From Flavobacteriales bacterium (GTDB taxonomy: Bacteria > Bacteroidota > Bacteroidia > Flavobacteriales > Flavobacteriaceae), in contig JAMOUV010000027.1 in NCBI GenBank assembly GCA_027067965.1, positions 32,806-96,805 on the forward strand: a DNA stretch of 64,000 bases, given 5' to 3'. How positions within the stretch are numbered: position 1 is the stretch's first letter; every line of letters starts with the position of its first letter. The notes beneath the pieces are model-generated. The model saw only the letters and a program-made list of their open reading frames with translations, had not been told where the DNA came from and did not search any database. The position numbers and the translations under genes are program-made. Of this stretch, positions 37,321 through 46,605 are shown piece by piece.

Positions 37321-37742
37321 TATTCATCAATTTTAAAGGTTCGTAAAGCTAATTTCATAGCCACTAAAATATCTTCGATTTCCTGTTGATACCGCAAAAG
37401 TTTTTCTTTATCCAATATGTCCAAGGAAGCTTCCTCTTCATTTTCACGGATTAGAGTTTGACGGATGACATAGTCTATTAATGTTGGTCCGTCCGTGTCA
37501 TCCCGGTGACCGGGTTTCAGAACATCATAAATTGCTTTCAATAAATGACTGCTTTTGGCTTTTTTTCCGCTGTCATTTTGATAAAAGGCCAATGTTGCCA
37601 ATAATCCCGCCTGAATTATACTTGCACCCATGGATGCAATATATCCCTTAAATTCTTTGGGAATTTCACCGTTTTCATTTTTGAGATGATTGTTGATAGC
37701 TGTTCTGCACGGGGGAATTAACGTATTAATTTTTGCTTTCAT
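37320..37742 (-). CDS. cmr5: Type III-B small subunit Cmr5
   Basis: Helical small subunit (Cas11 class) lining the target-RNA groove. Motifs KGYIASMGASIIQAGLLATLAFYQ and SSHLLKAIYDVLK are typical of Cmr5. I chose the ATG at 37742 (MKAKINTLIPPCRTA), which leaves 13 bases after the cmr4 stop; an in-frame TTG at 37769 would overlap cmr4. 140 residues. Confidence 0.88.
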   Translation of the reverse strand: MKAKINTLIPPCRTAINNHLKNENGEIPKEFKGYIASMGASIIQAGLLATLAFYQNDSGKKAKSSHLLKAIYDVLKPGHRDDTDGPTLIDYVIRQTLIRENEEEASLDILDKEKLLRYQQEIEDILVAMKLALRTFKIDE

Positions 37743-37755
37743 AGCCGGATTTTTT

Positions 37756-38535
37756 TTAAATTTTTTCAATATTTACATATCCGTATCCGATGGTGGCATT
37801 GGCACCTATTTGAACCGTATGGGATGTCATTTCTTTAATGAAATCTGCCATGTAAGGGTCATTATCAGGAATATTTACGAAAAAGATGAATTTGCTTTTT
37901 CGCGGAACAATTTCTTCATACCATAAATTTACGCTTTGGCCGTTTTCCAATTTATTACGGGCAATAACGGGAAGTTCTTTGCCGCGTTGTTTGAATTTAT
38001 GATTTTTATAAACGGCTACCGGTTCATTCCCGAATTTCTCCCATATATCCCATTGGGGGGCACGTTGGGCTTGGTAGTCTTCCAGAATGGTATTGCCATG
38101 TTGGGTAACAATATCGGCATCGAAATCATAATTTCCCTTAATAAACTTTTCATCCAATCCTAATGAACGTGCCTTTTCGTTAATATTATCTATCAAACAC
38201 GGGGCCGTGGCCAAATAATAGGGGGCATTATTGCTTCGAACGGGTAAAGCCAGTAAATCCGCCTGGAAAAATTTGTATTTACCAATTCCGGGATCTTTTG
38301 CACCCCGGGTCAAATCAGGGCCAAAGACATGGTCGATAAAATCCGGACCTTTATTAAGGTAATTGTCAAAGAACTCCCGCAATGCACCTTTAAGGCTGGA
38401 CGCATGAATAACGGGCATATCCGTCACGGGGTCCCGTTGAACCAAATTATCCACTACGCCGTAATTGGCGCCGCCGGCTCCTACATGCATGTTGGTAAGG
38501 GCCGTAATCATGAAGGCTTTAGGTGTGTATTTCAT
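37756..38535 (-). CDS. cmr4: Type III-B RAMP protein Cmr4
   Basis: Repeated Cas7 backbone subunit that cuts target RNA. ALTNMHVGAGGANYGVVDN, VQRDPVTDMPVIHASSLKGALRE and the C-terminal glycine-rich loop IGANATIGYGYV are Cmr4 signatures. An Asp-rich stretch (DNIN, FDADIV) is near the expected active loop, but the catalytic Asp cannot be assigned by eye. 259 residues. Confidence 0.92.
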   Translation of the reverse strand: MKYTPKAFMITALTNMHVGAGGANYGVVDNLVQRDPVTDMPVIHASSLKGALREFFDNYLNKGPDFIDHVFGPDLTRGAKDPGIGKYKFFQADLLALPVRSNNAPYYLATAPCLIDNINEKARSLGLDEKFIKGNYDFDADIVTQHGNTILEDYQAQRAPQWDIWEKFGNEPVAVYKNHKFKQRGKELPVIARNKLENGQSVNLWYEEIVPRKSKFIFFVNIPDNDPYMADFIKEMTSHTVQIGANATIGYGYVNIEKI

Positions 38536-38553
38536 AACTTTTGAATTTTGTTT

Positions 38554-39645
38554 TTAATTGGATTGTGCATATATGATTTTGTAATGATTATATCCCACTT
38601 TTCGAAGGTTATCATAATTAAACAAAGAAGGAATATCCTTGTTTTTATCAGAAAAATAAAAGACGGAACCTTTTTTGTAAACCTCAAATTTTTGAGATTT
38701 GTCCGGTTTCCGCGCCGGATTTTTTATATTAAGGTCCGTAACTAAAAACCTAAAATCGCCGGTCCGGGTAATGGCAAAATCAAAATCCGGAAAAATATCT
38801 TTTTCCACACAGGTATCGCTGAGCAATACCACTTTGTGGAAATTTTTGGAACTTTCATAAGGGGGTAACAAATCTTCAAATCCCTTATCGAATTTTTCAA
38901 CGTCCATCCTAAACATTTGCTGTTCGCCACCAAAAACGACATTATGATTACTTTTTAGGTCAAAATCCAGTTCGGCTATAAACGAAAAGCCGTAGCCTTT
39001 TTTCATTTTCCAAAAGGTTTGAACGTAAAAAGCTTTTTCATCTGTTTTTCCGTTATAATCTTTCCGTATGCCAACTTGTTTGTGTTCGATAAAAACATCG
39101 TCATAACTGTATTTTATTCCGCTTCGGTTGATTAAAAGATCGGGCATATCGTATTTGGGATTATAATTTTCCAGCTTAATGAGGGGTTTTCCGTTTAATT
39201 GCCGTCCTTTTTCCGTCTCCTCTTTTACAGGATTTACCGTTAGCCAACCTTGCTCTTTGTTACATTCATCATCGAATTTTTCTTTCCAAACATATTCCCT
39301 GTTAGCCGGAAAATAATATTCCTTTGTATCATCCGAATTACGGGTAATAAATACAGGGGACAGGGATTTGATTTTTCCGAAATCGAATTTGCCGTTTATG
39401 GTAAAACTCTTTTCTCCTATTAACTTTTTTGCTAATTGAGGATCCTGGATTTTATTGTCAGCAAAAATTTGCGGATCATTGCTTTGGACCAGCAATTGAT
39501 GTCTTAAAAGTCCCAGCAAAGCTGTTTGTTGGGGGAAGTACCGGGAAACCACCAAATAATGCGCATTGGTATCCCCGAAAGTGCGTTCGCCGCCGAAGAA
39601 AAATTTTTCGTGCGGGGTAAGCGTGATAAGATATTTTGTTGCCAT
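38554..39645 (-). CDS. cmr3: Type III-B RAMP protein Cmr3
   Basis: Cas5-like subunit binding the crRNA tag next to Cas10. KYLITLTPHEKFFFGGERTF and SRYFPQQTALLGLLRHQLL match the Cmr3 N-terminus. I use the ATG at 39645 (MATKYLITL), 10 bases after the cas10 stop, instead of the upstream in-frame start that overlaps cas10. 363 residues. The name rests on order and motif; overall similarity to characterised Cmr3 is probably low. Confidence 0.82.
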   Translation of the reverse strand: MATKYLITLTPHEKFFFGGERTFGDTNAHYLVVSRYFPQQTALLGLLRHQLLVQSNDPQIFADNKIQDPQLAKKLIGEKSFTINGKFDFGKIKSLSPVFITRNSDDTKEYYFPANREYVWKEKFDDECNKEQGWLTVNPVKEETEKGRQLNGKPLIKLENYNPKYDMPDLLINRSGIKYSYDDVFIEHKQVGIRKDYNGKTDEKAFYVQTFWKMKKGYGFSFIAELDFDLKSNHNVVFGGEQQMFRMDVEKFDKGFEDLLPPYESSKNFHKVVLLSDTCVEKDIFPDFDFAITRTGDFRFLVTDLNIKNPARKPDKSQKFEVYKKGSVFYFSDKNKDIPSLFNYDNLRKVGYNHYKIIYAQSN

Positions 39646-39655
39646 AATGAGCGGT

Positions 39656-41350
39656 TTAATATTCTTGTTTGTTATTAATGAATTCAATAAAGCGTAATGC
39701 CGCATATAGTTTTTTCAAATTGTCATTATGACGTTTTTCTTTTTCAGCTTCCGGAAGCGAATGAACCGGATTCTCCGTATATACGGCTTTGAATAAGTCC
39801 CTTACTTTTTCCAGGAAAGGAATTAATCTTTTCGTGCCGTCAGGTCCTTTTCTTACGTGTACACTTTCATTGAAATTATTGGTAAAGAAATTATCAAAGG
39901 CATTATTTCTTTCGCCGGTGTCTTGAATTTCGCCGATAGTTTTGATGACACCGTTCAGCGGTTCCAATTTATGCGCCACGGAATGAACGAACCGGCTGTC
40001 TTTCACTTTTTGCTGAAGCAATTCATTATAGAGTTTATAGGAATCGTGATGCTTATGGAAGGTGGTTCCGAAATATTGGCCGCTATGTTTCAGCACCGCA
40101 TAAGACACGGCATTTTTCTTGCAAGTTTTTTTGGCGGTATAAAACAACCGGTTGATGGCTTGTTCCAGCGCCTCGTTTAGCGGAAATTTATAATAGCTGA
40201 CGGAAACACCGTAGGACATGGATGGTTTTTTATCGCCAAGCGAATTGATAATATTTGCGAATTCCGAATGATCATTAAATTTATCAATAAGAAATATTTG
40301 ATTAAATAATTCATCCAATTGATTGATTAAGGTAAAAATGGTTTTCCTAATGCCGTCGGTGATTTCATTCTCTTCGTTTCCTTCTTCAATAATGCCGGTA
40401 TGTGCCACGGGCGCAAAGAAGAGCAAATCATCCCCGCCGGCATAAACGGTTTTACCTTTGTATTGATCAATTAATTCAACAGCATTTTTGCTGAATTCCA
40501 ATAACTTTTTTGAAAATATACTTATTAAGTCCGGATTCGATTTGTAAATTTCATTGATGAGTTTTCCCATATTATCGCCATCGGCCTGTACCACGGTAAT
40601 GTATTTTTGATAATTGCGAAAGCGATCGCCGGCACCTTCTTTTATTTTTTCGTAAAATTTTTCTTGGTCGTCTTCCGCATCTCGCTTAATGAGACGGGAT
40701 GCCTCTTTATAAAAATCTTCACCTTCAAATTCCGCCGCGGCTATTTCGGCCGTGCTTGGAAATCGTTTTCCCGTAAAAGCTTTTCGGTGAAAATAATTGT
40801 ATTCGGAATTTCCGTCTTTGTCTTGGTATTTTTCAAAGAATTTTATTAACCATTGATGTTTTTCGTCATCTGTTGTTGTGCGTATATCATCACATTCATT
40901 GGATACAATTTTTTCTTCCAGTTCCAGCGCGTTCAAATATTCGCTCACCTGCTCGATAACATTCCCCTTTTCTATATTGACTTCAATAGGAATAATACGC
41001 AAATATTCTTCAAGAAAATTTTCAATCCGCTTTGCCGGTACATTGATGTCGTTACTTATAATTATGCTAAGCTCTTTAATAACATTCGAAATAATTTGTT
41101 TTAAATTGGTAATTTCACCGGGATATATTATCCTGTCGGGATAAAATCCTGCTTTTTCGAATTGGTTCAAATCATTTTGATTGAAGTAGGGAATAATAAT
41201 CTCATTCGGATTTAATCCGGCTCTCTTTATGATTTCCTTCATAATCCAGGAAAACATATAACTGGCCGACCAAATGGCTTTGGTGCTTCTGGCACTTTGA
41301 ATGGTCTTATAAATGGGACCTATGGTTAGGGCGGTATAGGTTTTTTCCAT
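39656..41350 (-). CDS. cmr2: Cas10/Cmr2 without HD domain
   Basis: Large type III subunit. The Cmr2 N-terminal palm motif is seen at 9-40 (TIGPIYKTIQSARSTKAIW and SYMFSWIM), the first palm metal site is ADGDNMG (256-262), and the nucleotidyl-cyclase motif is GGDD (305-308). There is no HD motif and no room for an HD domain: only 564 residues, against 800-1000 in nuclease-bearing Cmr2. Target binding should therefore trigger signal synthesis but not DNA cutting. In Bacteroides fragilis an HD-less Cas10 makes SAM-AMP; the adjacent CorA protein suggests the same here. Confidence 0.92.
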   Translation of the reverse strand: MEKTYTALTIGPIYKTIQSARSTKAIWSASYMFSWIMKEIIKRAGLNPNEIIIPYFNQNDLNQFEKAGFYPDRIIYPGEITNLKQIISNVIKELSIIISNDINVPAKRIENFLEEYLRIIPIEVNIEKGNVIEQVSEYLNALELEEKIVSNECDDIRTTTDDEKHQWLIKFFEKYQDKDGNSEYNYFHRKAFTGKRFPSTAEIAAAEFEGEDFYKEASRLIKRDAEDDQEKFYEKIKEGAGDRFRNYQKYITVVQADGDNMGKLINEIYKSNPDLISIFSKKLLEFSKNAVELIDQYKGKTVYAGGDDLLFFAPVAHTGIIEEGNEENEITDGIRKTIFTLINQLDELFNQIFLIDKFNDHSEFANIINSLGDKKPSMSYGVSVSYYKFPLNEALEQAINRLFYTAKKTCKKNAVSYAVLKHSGQYFGTTFHKHHDSYKLYNELLQQKVKDSRFVHSVAHKLEPLNGVIKTIGEIQDTGERNNAFDNFFTNNFNESVHVRKGPDGTKRLIPFLEKVRDLFKAVYTENPVHSLPEAEKEKRHNDNLKKLYAALRFIEFINNKQEY

Positions 41351-41352
41351 GG

Positions 41353-42735
41353 TTATATGATTTGATAGTTGCTGAGTCTTTCGTTACAATCACAATTTTG
41401 AATAGCGAATTCCAAAAAGTCGCCGATATTAAAACTTTCCGGTGTTAAGAGATTTTCAAGTTCTCTACGGAAACGTCGATCATTGACAATCCGGCCATTC
41501 CTTTTCAATCGAAGGGTGAATTGAAATTCTTTTGCCAGTATATCTTCGTTTATATCATTGGCCAACAAATAAACTTTGTTGTTAACAACTTTAAAAAAGA
41601 GAGGCGATTGAAATCTGTCAATTTCATCATGTTTTACTTCAACGATATAGGAAAGTTTTGGTATTCTACCCTTATTGGGATATGGATCAAGAATTACTTG
41701 AAATTCAAAATTCTCGGCAAGACCTAATAAGGCGCGGATATATTTGTAAATAAAAGGATGCGGATCATCCCACCTTTGATTACCTTTCGCATCATAAACA
41801 GCCGAATTTTTATTTCGTGTTTTTAAATCGACTTTAAAATCATTATTATTGATTTCAATAATAAATGGATTGTTATGAATTTGTTGTTTGATTTTTCTTT
41901 TTTCCCAACGAACAGGTGGATTCTGTTGAACGAAGTAGAGGAAAAGTAATGATTTTTTATAACCATTAAAATTAATCCCGGCCTTTAATATTTGATAATC
42001 ATGTTGTATTGACGAAAAAATCCTTTCAAAATCATTAAAACGATTTGTGTTCCTATATGTAAATTGAAATATGTTTCTAAAATCCCTTTCATTGAAAGAA
42101 ACGGGTTGTTGATTTATAGAAGTAACCGTAAAACTCCCGAATCCTTTGTTTTGACGAGTGCCGAAATTGGTGGACAGAAAAAAATCCGGCAAGGTTTCTT
42201 CAATGGTTTTTAAAAGAGTTTTTCCATTTATTTCATTGGTATTGAAAGATTTTATTTCACCATTAATATTTTCATTGGTATAAACCGCAAATCTTACTTC
42301 TTTTAATTTCTTTTTCTCTTGTGGATCAATAAAATTTCCGTTCCATTTAAATTTATCTTCGTTAGCGAAAAATGGAGAATTGTGAATGTAGGTAAAATCG
42401 AAAGAAAATTCTCTTTTCAAATTATTTTCTCTGTGTTGAAAGTTAGTTGTATTTAGCTTTCTGGCCAATGGAAGATAATAACTAACATTTTTCGGCGCCT
42501 CAATCCTCACCTTATAATCCAAAGCCGGATGCTCGCCGTTGCCGGTAAGCCAGCCGTTGTTTTTCGCTATTTGACGGCCTGTATCATAATTACCATTCCC
42601 GAGTTTGGTCAAGATAAACCTGTCCAACTTAGGCTTTAACTCCGTGGCGCGGAGGGTGGCGCCGTCCTGATCGTGCTGGAAGTGGATCAGGGGCGTGTGC
42701 TGTTTGAGGGTGAATTCGAGATGATATTTGCTCAT
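41353..42735 (-). CDS. cmr1: Type III-B RAMP protein Cmr1-like
   Basis: Cas7-family subunit expected at the 3' end of the crRNA. FTLKQHTPLIHFQHDQDGATLRA followed by ELKPKLDRFI resembles the first Cmr1 RAMP repeat; FFLSTNFGTRQNKGFGSFTV is a glycine-rich RAMP loop. 460 residues. First of six genes in the order cmr1-6, 2 bases before cas10. Assigned as Cmr1 from position and these motifs. Confidence 0.8.
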   Translation of the reverse strand: MSKYHLEFTLKQHTPLIHFQHDQDGATLRATELKPKLDRFILTKLGNGNYDTGRQIAKNNGWLTGNGEHPALDYKVRIEAPKNVSYYLPLARKLNTTNFQHRENNLKREFSFDFTYIHNSPFFANEDKFKWNGNFIDPQEKKKLKEVRFAVYTNENINGEIKSFNTNEINGKTLLKTIEETLPDFFLSTNFGTRQNKGFGSFTVTSINQQPVSFNERDFRNIFQFTYRNTNRFNDFERIFSSIQHDYQILKAGINFNGYKKSLLFLYFVQQNPPVRWEKRKIKQQIHNNPFIIEINNNDFKVDLKTRNKNSAVYDAKGNQRWDDPHPFIYKYIRALLGLAENFEFQVILDPYPNKGRIPKLSYIVEVKHDEIDRFQSPLFFKVVNNKVYLLANDINEDILAKEFQFTLRLKRNGRIVNDRRFRRELENLLTPESFNIGDFLEFAIQNCDCNERLSNYQII

Positions 42736-42748
42736 GATAAAAAGGTTT

Positions 42749-45466
42749 TCAATTAAAGATTAATGATAACAGATATGAGAATATACCGCTTAATAAGGCG
42801 ACTATAATAAATTCAAGCAAAACTTTTAAAAAAGGATGAATAGATATGCTTGAAAAGGGATTTTTTATATGTTTTAAAATTGGTTTTCTAAACACATAAT
42901 ACATTATTAACATACTAATAAATAGGAACGGAAACCAAAAACTAGGAACAGACTTACCTCCAATAAGGTATCGGGGAATTTCATTCGGAGATTTCCAAAT
43001 GTTCATTCCCAGAATGCCAGCTATTAACATAGCCGGTAAGAATAGGGTAGCTAAAATAGTGTGTATTCGCATTTCCTTCTTCTCCTCCTTGTCCGCAATC
43101 ATCCCGGCAAAGGCATTGAGTTCGGCGATTTCGTTATCCAAATCCTTGACCTGTTCGGGGATGCGCATGATACGTTGCATCATATCGTACATTTCGATGC
43201 CTTGTTCTTGGGGTGTGACTTCTCGGAAGTATATTTTGTTTACAAACAGAATGTAATGTTTATAAAGGTCTTCAATTTTTTGAATGGCTTTATCCATATC
43301 TTCGCCATCGCGGTGAATTAGATCCGACACATGGGTTACTTCGTCCGAAAAGCTCACGATGGTAGCCCGCTGTAAGAGGGAGAGTTCGGCCATTTTGTAA
43401 TACATGGTTTGAAGGTGCCGGATAAGGAAAGCCGGTGCCGATTTTCCTGTTAGCATCACCATACTATAACGGGACATACCGTATAGGGTCCCTTCGTCAA
43501 TCCAACGTGAATAGGTATGTTTATCCAAATACTTGGGAAGTTTAAGGCGGTCATTAAAAGTTTTCCAAGTATCAATAAAAATATAATTATGCCAAAAATC
43601 ATTTAGCGTGTAGGCATATCTACGTTTTCCGTTTATTCGCCTTATTTTTTGTAGGGTTTGAATTTGGGAATTATTACCATGCCAGCTTATGACATACATT
43701 CTGTCATCATTCAAGGCGGGGCGGAGATACACTTTATAACGGGTATCTTTTTCCAAGCATTTTTCATTTTCCTTGTCCGCTTTTAAGCATCCCGATTTTT
43801 CATGGGTGAGGAAAAATTTTTCGGGAAATAAGACCTTAATAAATTCCGGTAAGAGAAAAGGACCGTGCTTGAAATTATCAGCACAATAATATTTGGAATA
43901 ATCCTCCAAACTTCCGGGAATCCTTTCATTATTCCGGCTCAACCAAATGGCTTCCGGAAGTTCATTGTTTTTTACACACGGAAGCCATTCTCCGGGCGGG
44001 GTGTTTTCTTTTCCGGTTTTTATGCCTTCATCTTTCAGGTTTAGAAAAGGTGGATATAATCTCCTTCCGTATTTATTAATGCGCAAAATATCTTGCGAAT
44101 TCTCATGACTTTTATTGCGAAGATGAAAGGATAAAATCCCTACCCCCGTGCTATACATATTTAGTATAATGCTGTCAATTTCTAATGAATATATGTTATT
44201 TTTTAGCTGTATGTTATAAAACAATTTATTTCCCAGATTGATGTCAGCCGGTTGAAATTCATAATGACGGATGAGTTCTTCGTTTTGTAAATTGGTGGAA
44301 GTGCGTAAATTTTTATCCAAATCGTAAAGAATTTCCCTGACGAAATCAAAAAAGTAATTATACTCATTATAAGTACTTCCGTCAATTAATTTATAAGGTT
44401 TCCTTTTCCAAGGAGAAGTTTTATCCCTAATGAGCAATTTCTCAAATTCTTTGAGATTATATTTTTCTTTCAAGCGGTCGTTTTCATCTTTATTCCACAA
44501 TTGCCATCTGAAAGGGAAAAGAAACACATGATAACTGTACATTTCATCATTTTGAATCTTCTCCAAATCCGGTTTAATCTCCCTAAAAATCTCCTTCCAT
44601 TCTTTCGCTAAAATTTCCGCATCTTTCTCCTTTACATAATCTTTTGTAAATCCGAAATAACCGCTGTCATGGGCGCCCCCGAAAAAAGCCCGGCTGTAGC
44701 CGTTTTTATCTTCTTTTAGCTCATCTTTATACTTTTCAATAATTTTTGTCGGGATATAGCCGGAGTAGTGAAATTTGTTATCGTTATAAAAGATGATTTT
44801 GATTTTCTTTAATTCCCGGGCGCAATCTTTCGGCGTGTTTTTTTCGCCCTTGTCTTTCCGTGTGTTAAGGCACTCATCTAATTTTTCGAAAAAGAATGCA
44901 TCTGTGTAAGGCGTAAAACTTTCGGCATCTTCGGGCAATTTCCAAATGAGCAATCCGCTTAATTTATCCTCTTTCGGCGGGTTTTCCTTTAAAAAGCTAT
45001 GGGCTTTATCAAAATCCGCTTTCGTAAGCCCTTGCGTTTCGCGGTCCTTGCGGCGGATGTTTTCGATTTCGTCTAGGGAAAAACCTTCATCAAGAAGTCC
45101 GGGAATATAAGCTTTATCGTTTACGGCCACTTTCTTTTGCCAATCGGTTAATTCTAGGCCCAAGAGTTTCGCCACTTGTTCGATGGAAGCAGGTTTGCAC
45201 CGCTCATAATTATGGTGGTCGATGTCTATAATGCGGGGATTTTCCGGTTTTTTTGTTTTACCCAACAATTCAATACCGACAACTTGTAAATCTTCATTTT
45301 CTTCAAGGAGTTCTTCTATCCGCGGAATATAAAAATCCCAACGGGCATTATTCCAAGATAAACCCGCACTTTCCAAAGGAATATGATGTTCTTCCAAGAG
45401 TTTTTGGATTTCTTTCATCTCCAAATCTGAACCGCCGAGGAAGAAATGGAATTTTGAGGGGGTCAT
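42749..45466 (-). CDS. CorA-type channel effector fused to a DHH phosphodiesterase-like domain
   Basis: 905 residues. The N-terminus (5-15 FHFFLGGSDLEM; 78-86 IIDIDHHN; 113-122 VAVNDKAYIP; 136-147 IRRKDRETQGLT) has the pattern of DHH-family phosphodiesterases, with a possible DHHA1-like part near AFFGGAHDSGYFGF. A long middle region (about 300-640) is unassigned and probably the cytoplasmic sensor (LFPFRWQLW; YNEYNYFFDFVREILYDLD). The C-terminus is CorA-like: a long helix, TM1 ending in the GMN motif at 820-822 (IAGILGMNIW), TM2 FWFPFLFISMLIMYYVF and a third hydrophobic segment at the end. In B. fragilis, separate CorA and NrN (DHH) proteins form the SAM-AMP channel and its degradase; here both seem to be in one chain. 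13 bases before cmr1. Confidence 0.85.
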   Translation of the reverse strand: MTPSKFHFFLGGSDLEMKEIQKLLEEHHIPLESAGLSWNNARWDFYIPRIEELLEENEDLQVVGIELLGKTKKPENPRIIDIDHHNYERCKPASIEQVAKLLGLELTDWQKKVAVNDKAYIPGLLDEGFSLDEIENIRRKDRETQGLTKADFDKAHSFLKENPPKEDKLSGLLIWKLPEDAESFTPYTDAFFFEKLDECLNTRKDKGEKNTPKDCARELKKIKIIFYNDNKFHYSGYIPTKIIEKYKDELKEDKNGYSRAFFGGAHDSGYFGFTKDYVKEKDAEILAKEWKEIFREIKPDLEKIQNDEMYSYHVFLFPFRWQLWNKDENDRLKEKYNLKEFEKLLIRDKTSPWKRKPYKLIDGSTYNEYNYFFDFVREILYDLDKNLRTSTNLQNEELIRHYEFQPADINLGNKLFYNIQLKNNIYSLEIDSIILNMYSTGVGILSFHLRNKSHENSQDILRINKYGRRLYPPFLNLKDEGIKTGKENTPPGEWLPCVKNNELPEAIWLSRNNERIPGSLEDYSKYYCADNFKHGPFLLPEFIKVLFPEKFFLTHEKSGCLKADKENEKCLEKDTRYKVYLRPALNDDRMYVISWHGNNSQIQTLQKIRRINGKRRYAYTLNDFWHNYIFIDTWKTFNDRLKLPKYLDKHTYSRWIDEGTLYGMSRYSMVMLTGKSAPAFLIRHLQTMYYKMAELSLLQRATIVSFSDEVTHVSDLIHRDGEDMDKAIQKIEDLYKHYILFVNKIYFREVTPQEQGIEMYDMMQRIMRIPEQVKDLDNEIAELNAFAGMIADKEEKKEMRIHTILATLFLPAMLIAGILGMNIWKSPNEIPRYLIGGKSVPSFWFPFLFISMLIMYYVFRKPILKHIKNPFSSISIHPFLKVLLEFIIVALLSGIFSYLLSLIFN

Positions 45467-45477
45467 GGAGATTATTT

Positions 45478-46593
45478 TTAATCGATTCTTATTACATGTT
45501 CATGATCATTGCCAATAGGATAAACTCCTTCAATTTTAATCATATTCTGGTCATTGGCCGAGTTGCCGACAAAAATGGTTTGTACATAATCTTCTTCAAA
45601 TGTATGAATGATAAATTTTCCAAATCCATTTCGATCAGTAGTGCCGGAAGTGCGGGCTTTATAGTGAGTAACCATATGTATATGCTTCGCTAATGGATTT
45701 CCAGAAGTATCTTCTAATTTAAGTTTAATTACAAAATCTTTCTTTTGGGGAGTTTCTAAATACCTTTCCAAATCATCTAAGGATAAATGGGCTTCTCTGT
45801 AAAATGCGGTTTGAATTTCATCACTAATGCTGTCGGGAATGGTGGCCACATTAAATCCTTTTTCAATGGCCTTATTGAAATAGTGAATAACGTCGGAAGT
45901 CAAGTTGTTTATTTGTTCCACTAAATGATTGAGTTTTTTTTCGAATTTTTTAATCTTTAATTTCATGTTCCACATTTGTAATAATGTAATGAAATACATC
46001 CCGAAGAAAATTTCAAAAATATACAAAACTATTGGAATGGCATCATAAATGCCGAAACCAACATCACGGATACCTCCTTCGATTTCTAATTTCACTCGCC
46101 AATATGCCAAGGCGCTTATTATGGCTAGTAAGAGGATGGTACCGATAAGGCCCCACCAAAAGTGTTTGTTTACTTCTTTATGGATACGTCCCCAGATTTC
46201 TTCGTCCGTAAGTGTGGCATATTGGGGATTGTTTCTATATTCACTGAATTTAATATCTTGCATGGCTTTAATTAATTTTTCAGCCAACCAGTGCGATAAT
46301 TGTAATCCGGCTAAAAAGAATACGGCGGCTATGGCCCAAGGCGCCCATGGTATAATAACCCTGTAAATTTCCATACTAATTACAAATTCCACTACGGCAA
46401 CTATTAAAAACAATATACTCATTAAAGTAATGGGCGCATTTGCCAAGTTCTTCTTCCAAATTTCCAACCGCTCTTTTATTTTTTTTAATGATGAAAGGGT
46501 CTCTTGGGCATCAGCTACCATTTTCGTTGTTTTACCTGCTAATTCATCAGCTTGATTGTAATAAGTTTTTGCTTGGGTGAGTTCTTGATTCAT
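45478..46593 (-). CDS. Four-helix membrane protein with C-terminal Ig-like domain, unrecognised
   Basis: 371 residues. The N-terminus is a helical coiled-coil-like stretch (LAGKTTKMVADAQETLSSLKK), then four hydrophobic helices (about 55-75, 85-105, 145-165, 185-210), a further coiled-coil region (LKIKKFEKKLNHLVEQINN), and a soluble C-terminus (about 285-371) with KLKLEDTSGNPLAKHIHM and GTTDRNGFGKFIIHTF, resembling a carboxypeptidase-regulatory or Ig-like fold. No family recognised. It is 11 bases upstream of the CorA fusion and 12 bases downstream of the vWA gene, co-directional, so it probably belongs to the same operon. Confidence 0.75.
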   Translation of the reverse strand: MNQELTQAKTYYNQADELAGKTTKMVADAQETLSSLKKIKERLEIWKKNLANAPITLMSILFLIVAVVEFVISMEIYRVIIPWAPWAIAAVFFLAGLQLSHWLAEKLIKAMQDIKFSEYRNNPQYATLTDEEIWGRIHKEVNKHFWWGLIGTILLLAIISALAYWRVKLEIEGGIRDVGFGIYDAIPIVLYIFEIFFGMYFITLLQMWNMKLKIKKFEKKLNHLVEQINNLTSDVIHYFNKAIEKGFNVATIPDSISDEIQTAFYREAHLSLDDLERYLETPQKKDFVIKLKLEDTSGNPLAKHIHMVTHYKARTSGTTDRNGFGKFIIHTFEEDYVQTIFVGNSANDQNMIKIEGVYPIGNDHEHVIRID

Positions 46594-46605
46594 AATTATA
46601 TGGTT

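Noticed and set aside
42749..45466. A housekeeping magnesium transporter CorA
   Set aside because: The protein is almost three times the usual length, has a DHH-like N-terminus, and sits 13 bases before cmr1 in the operon.
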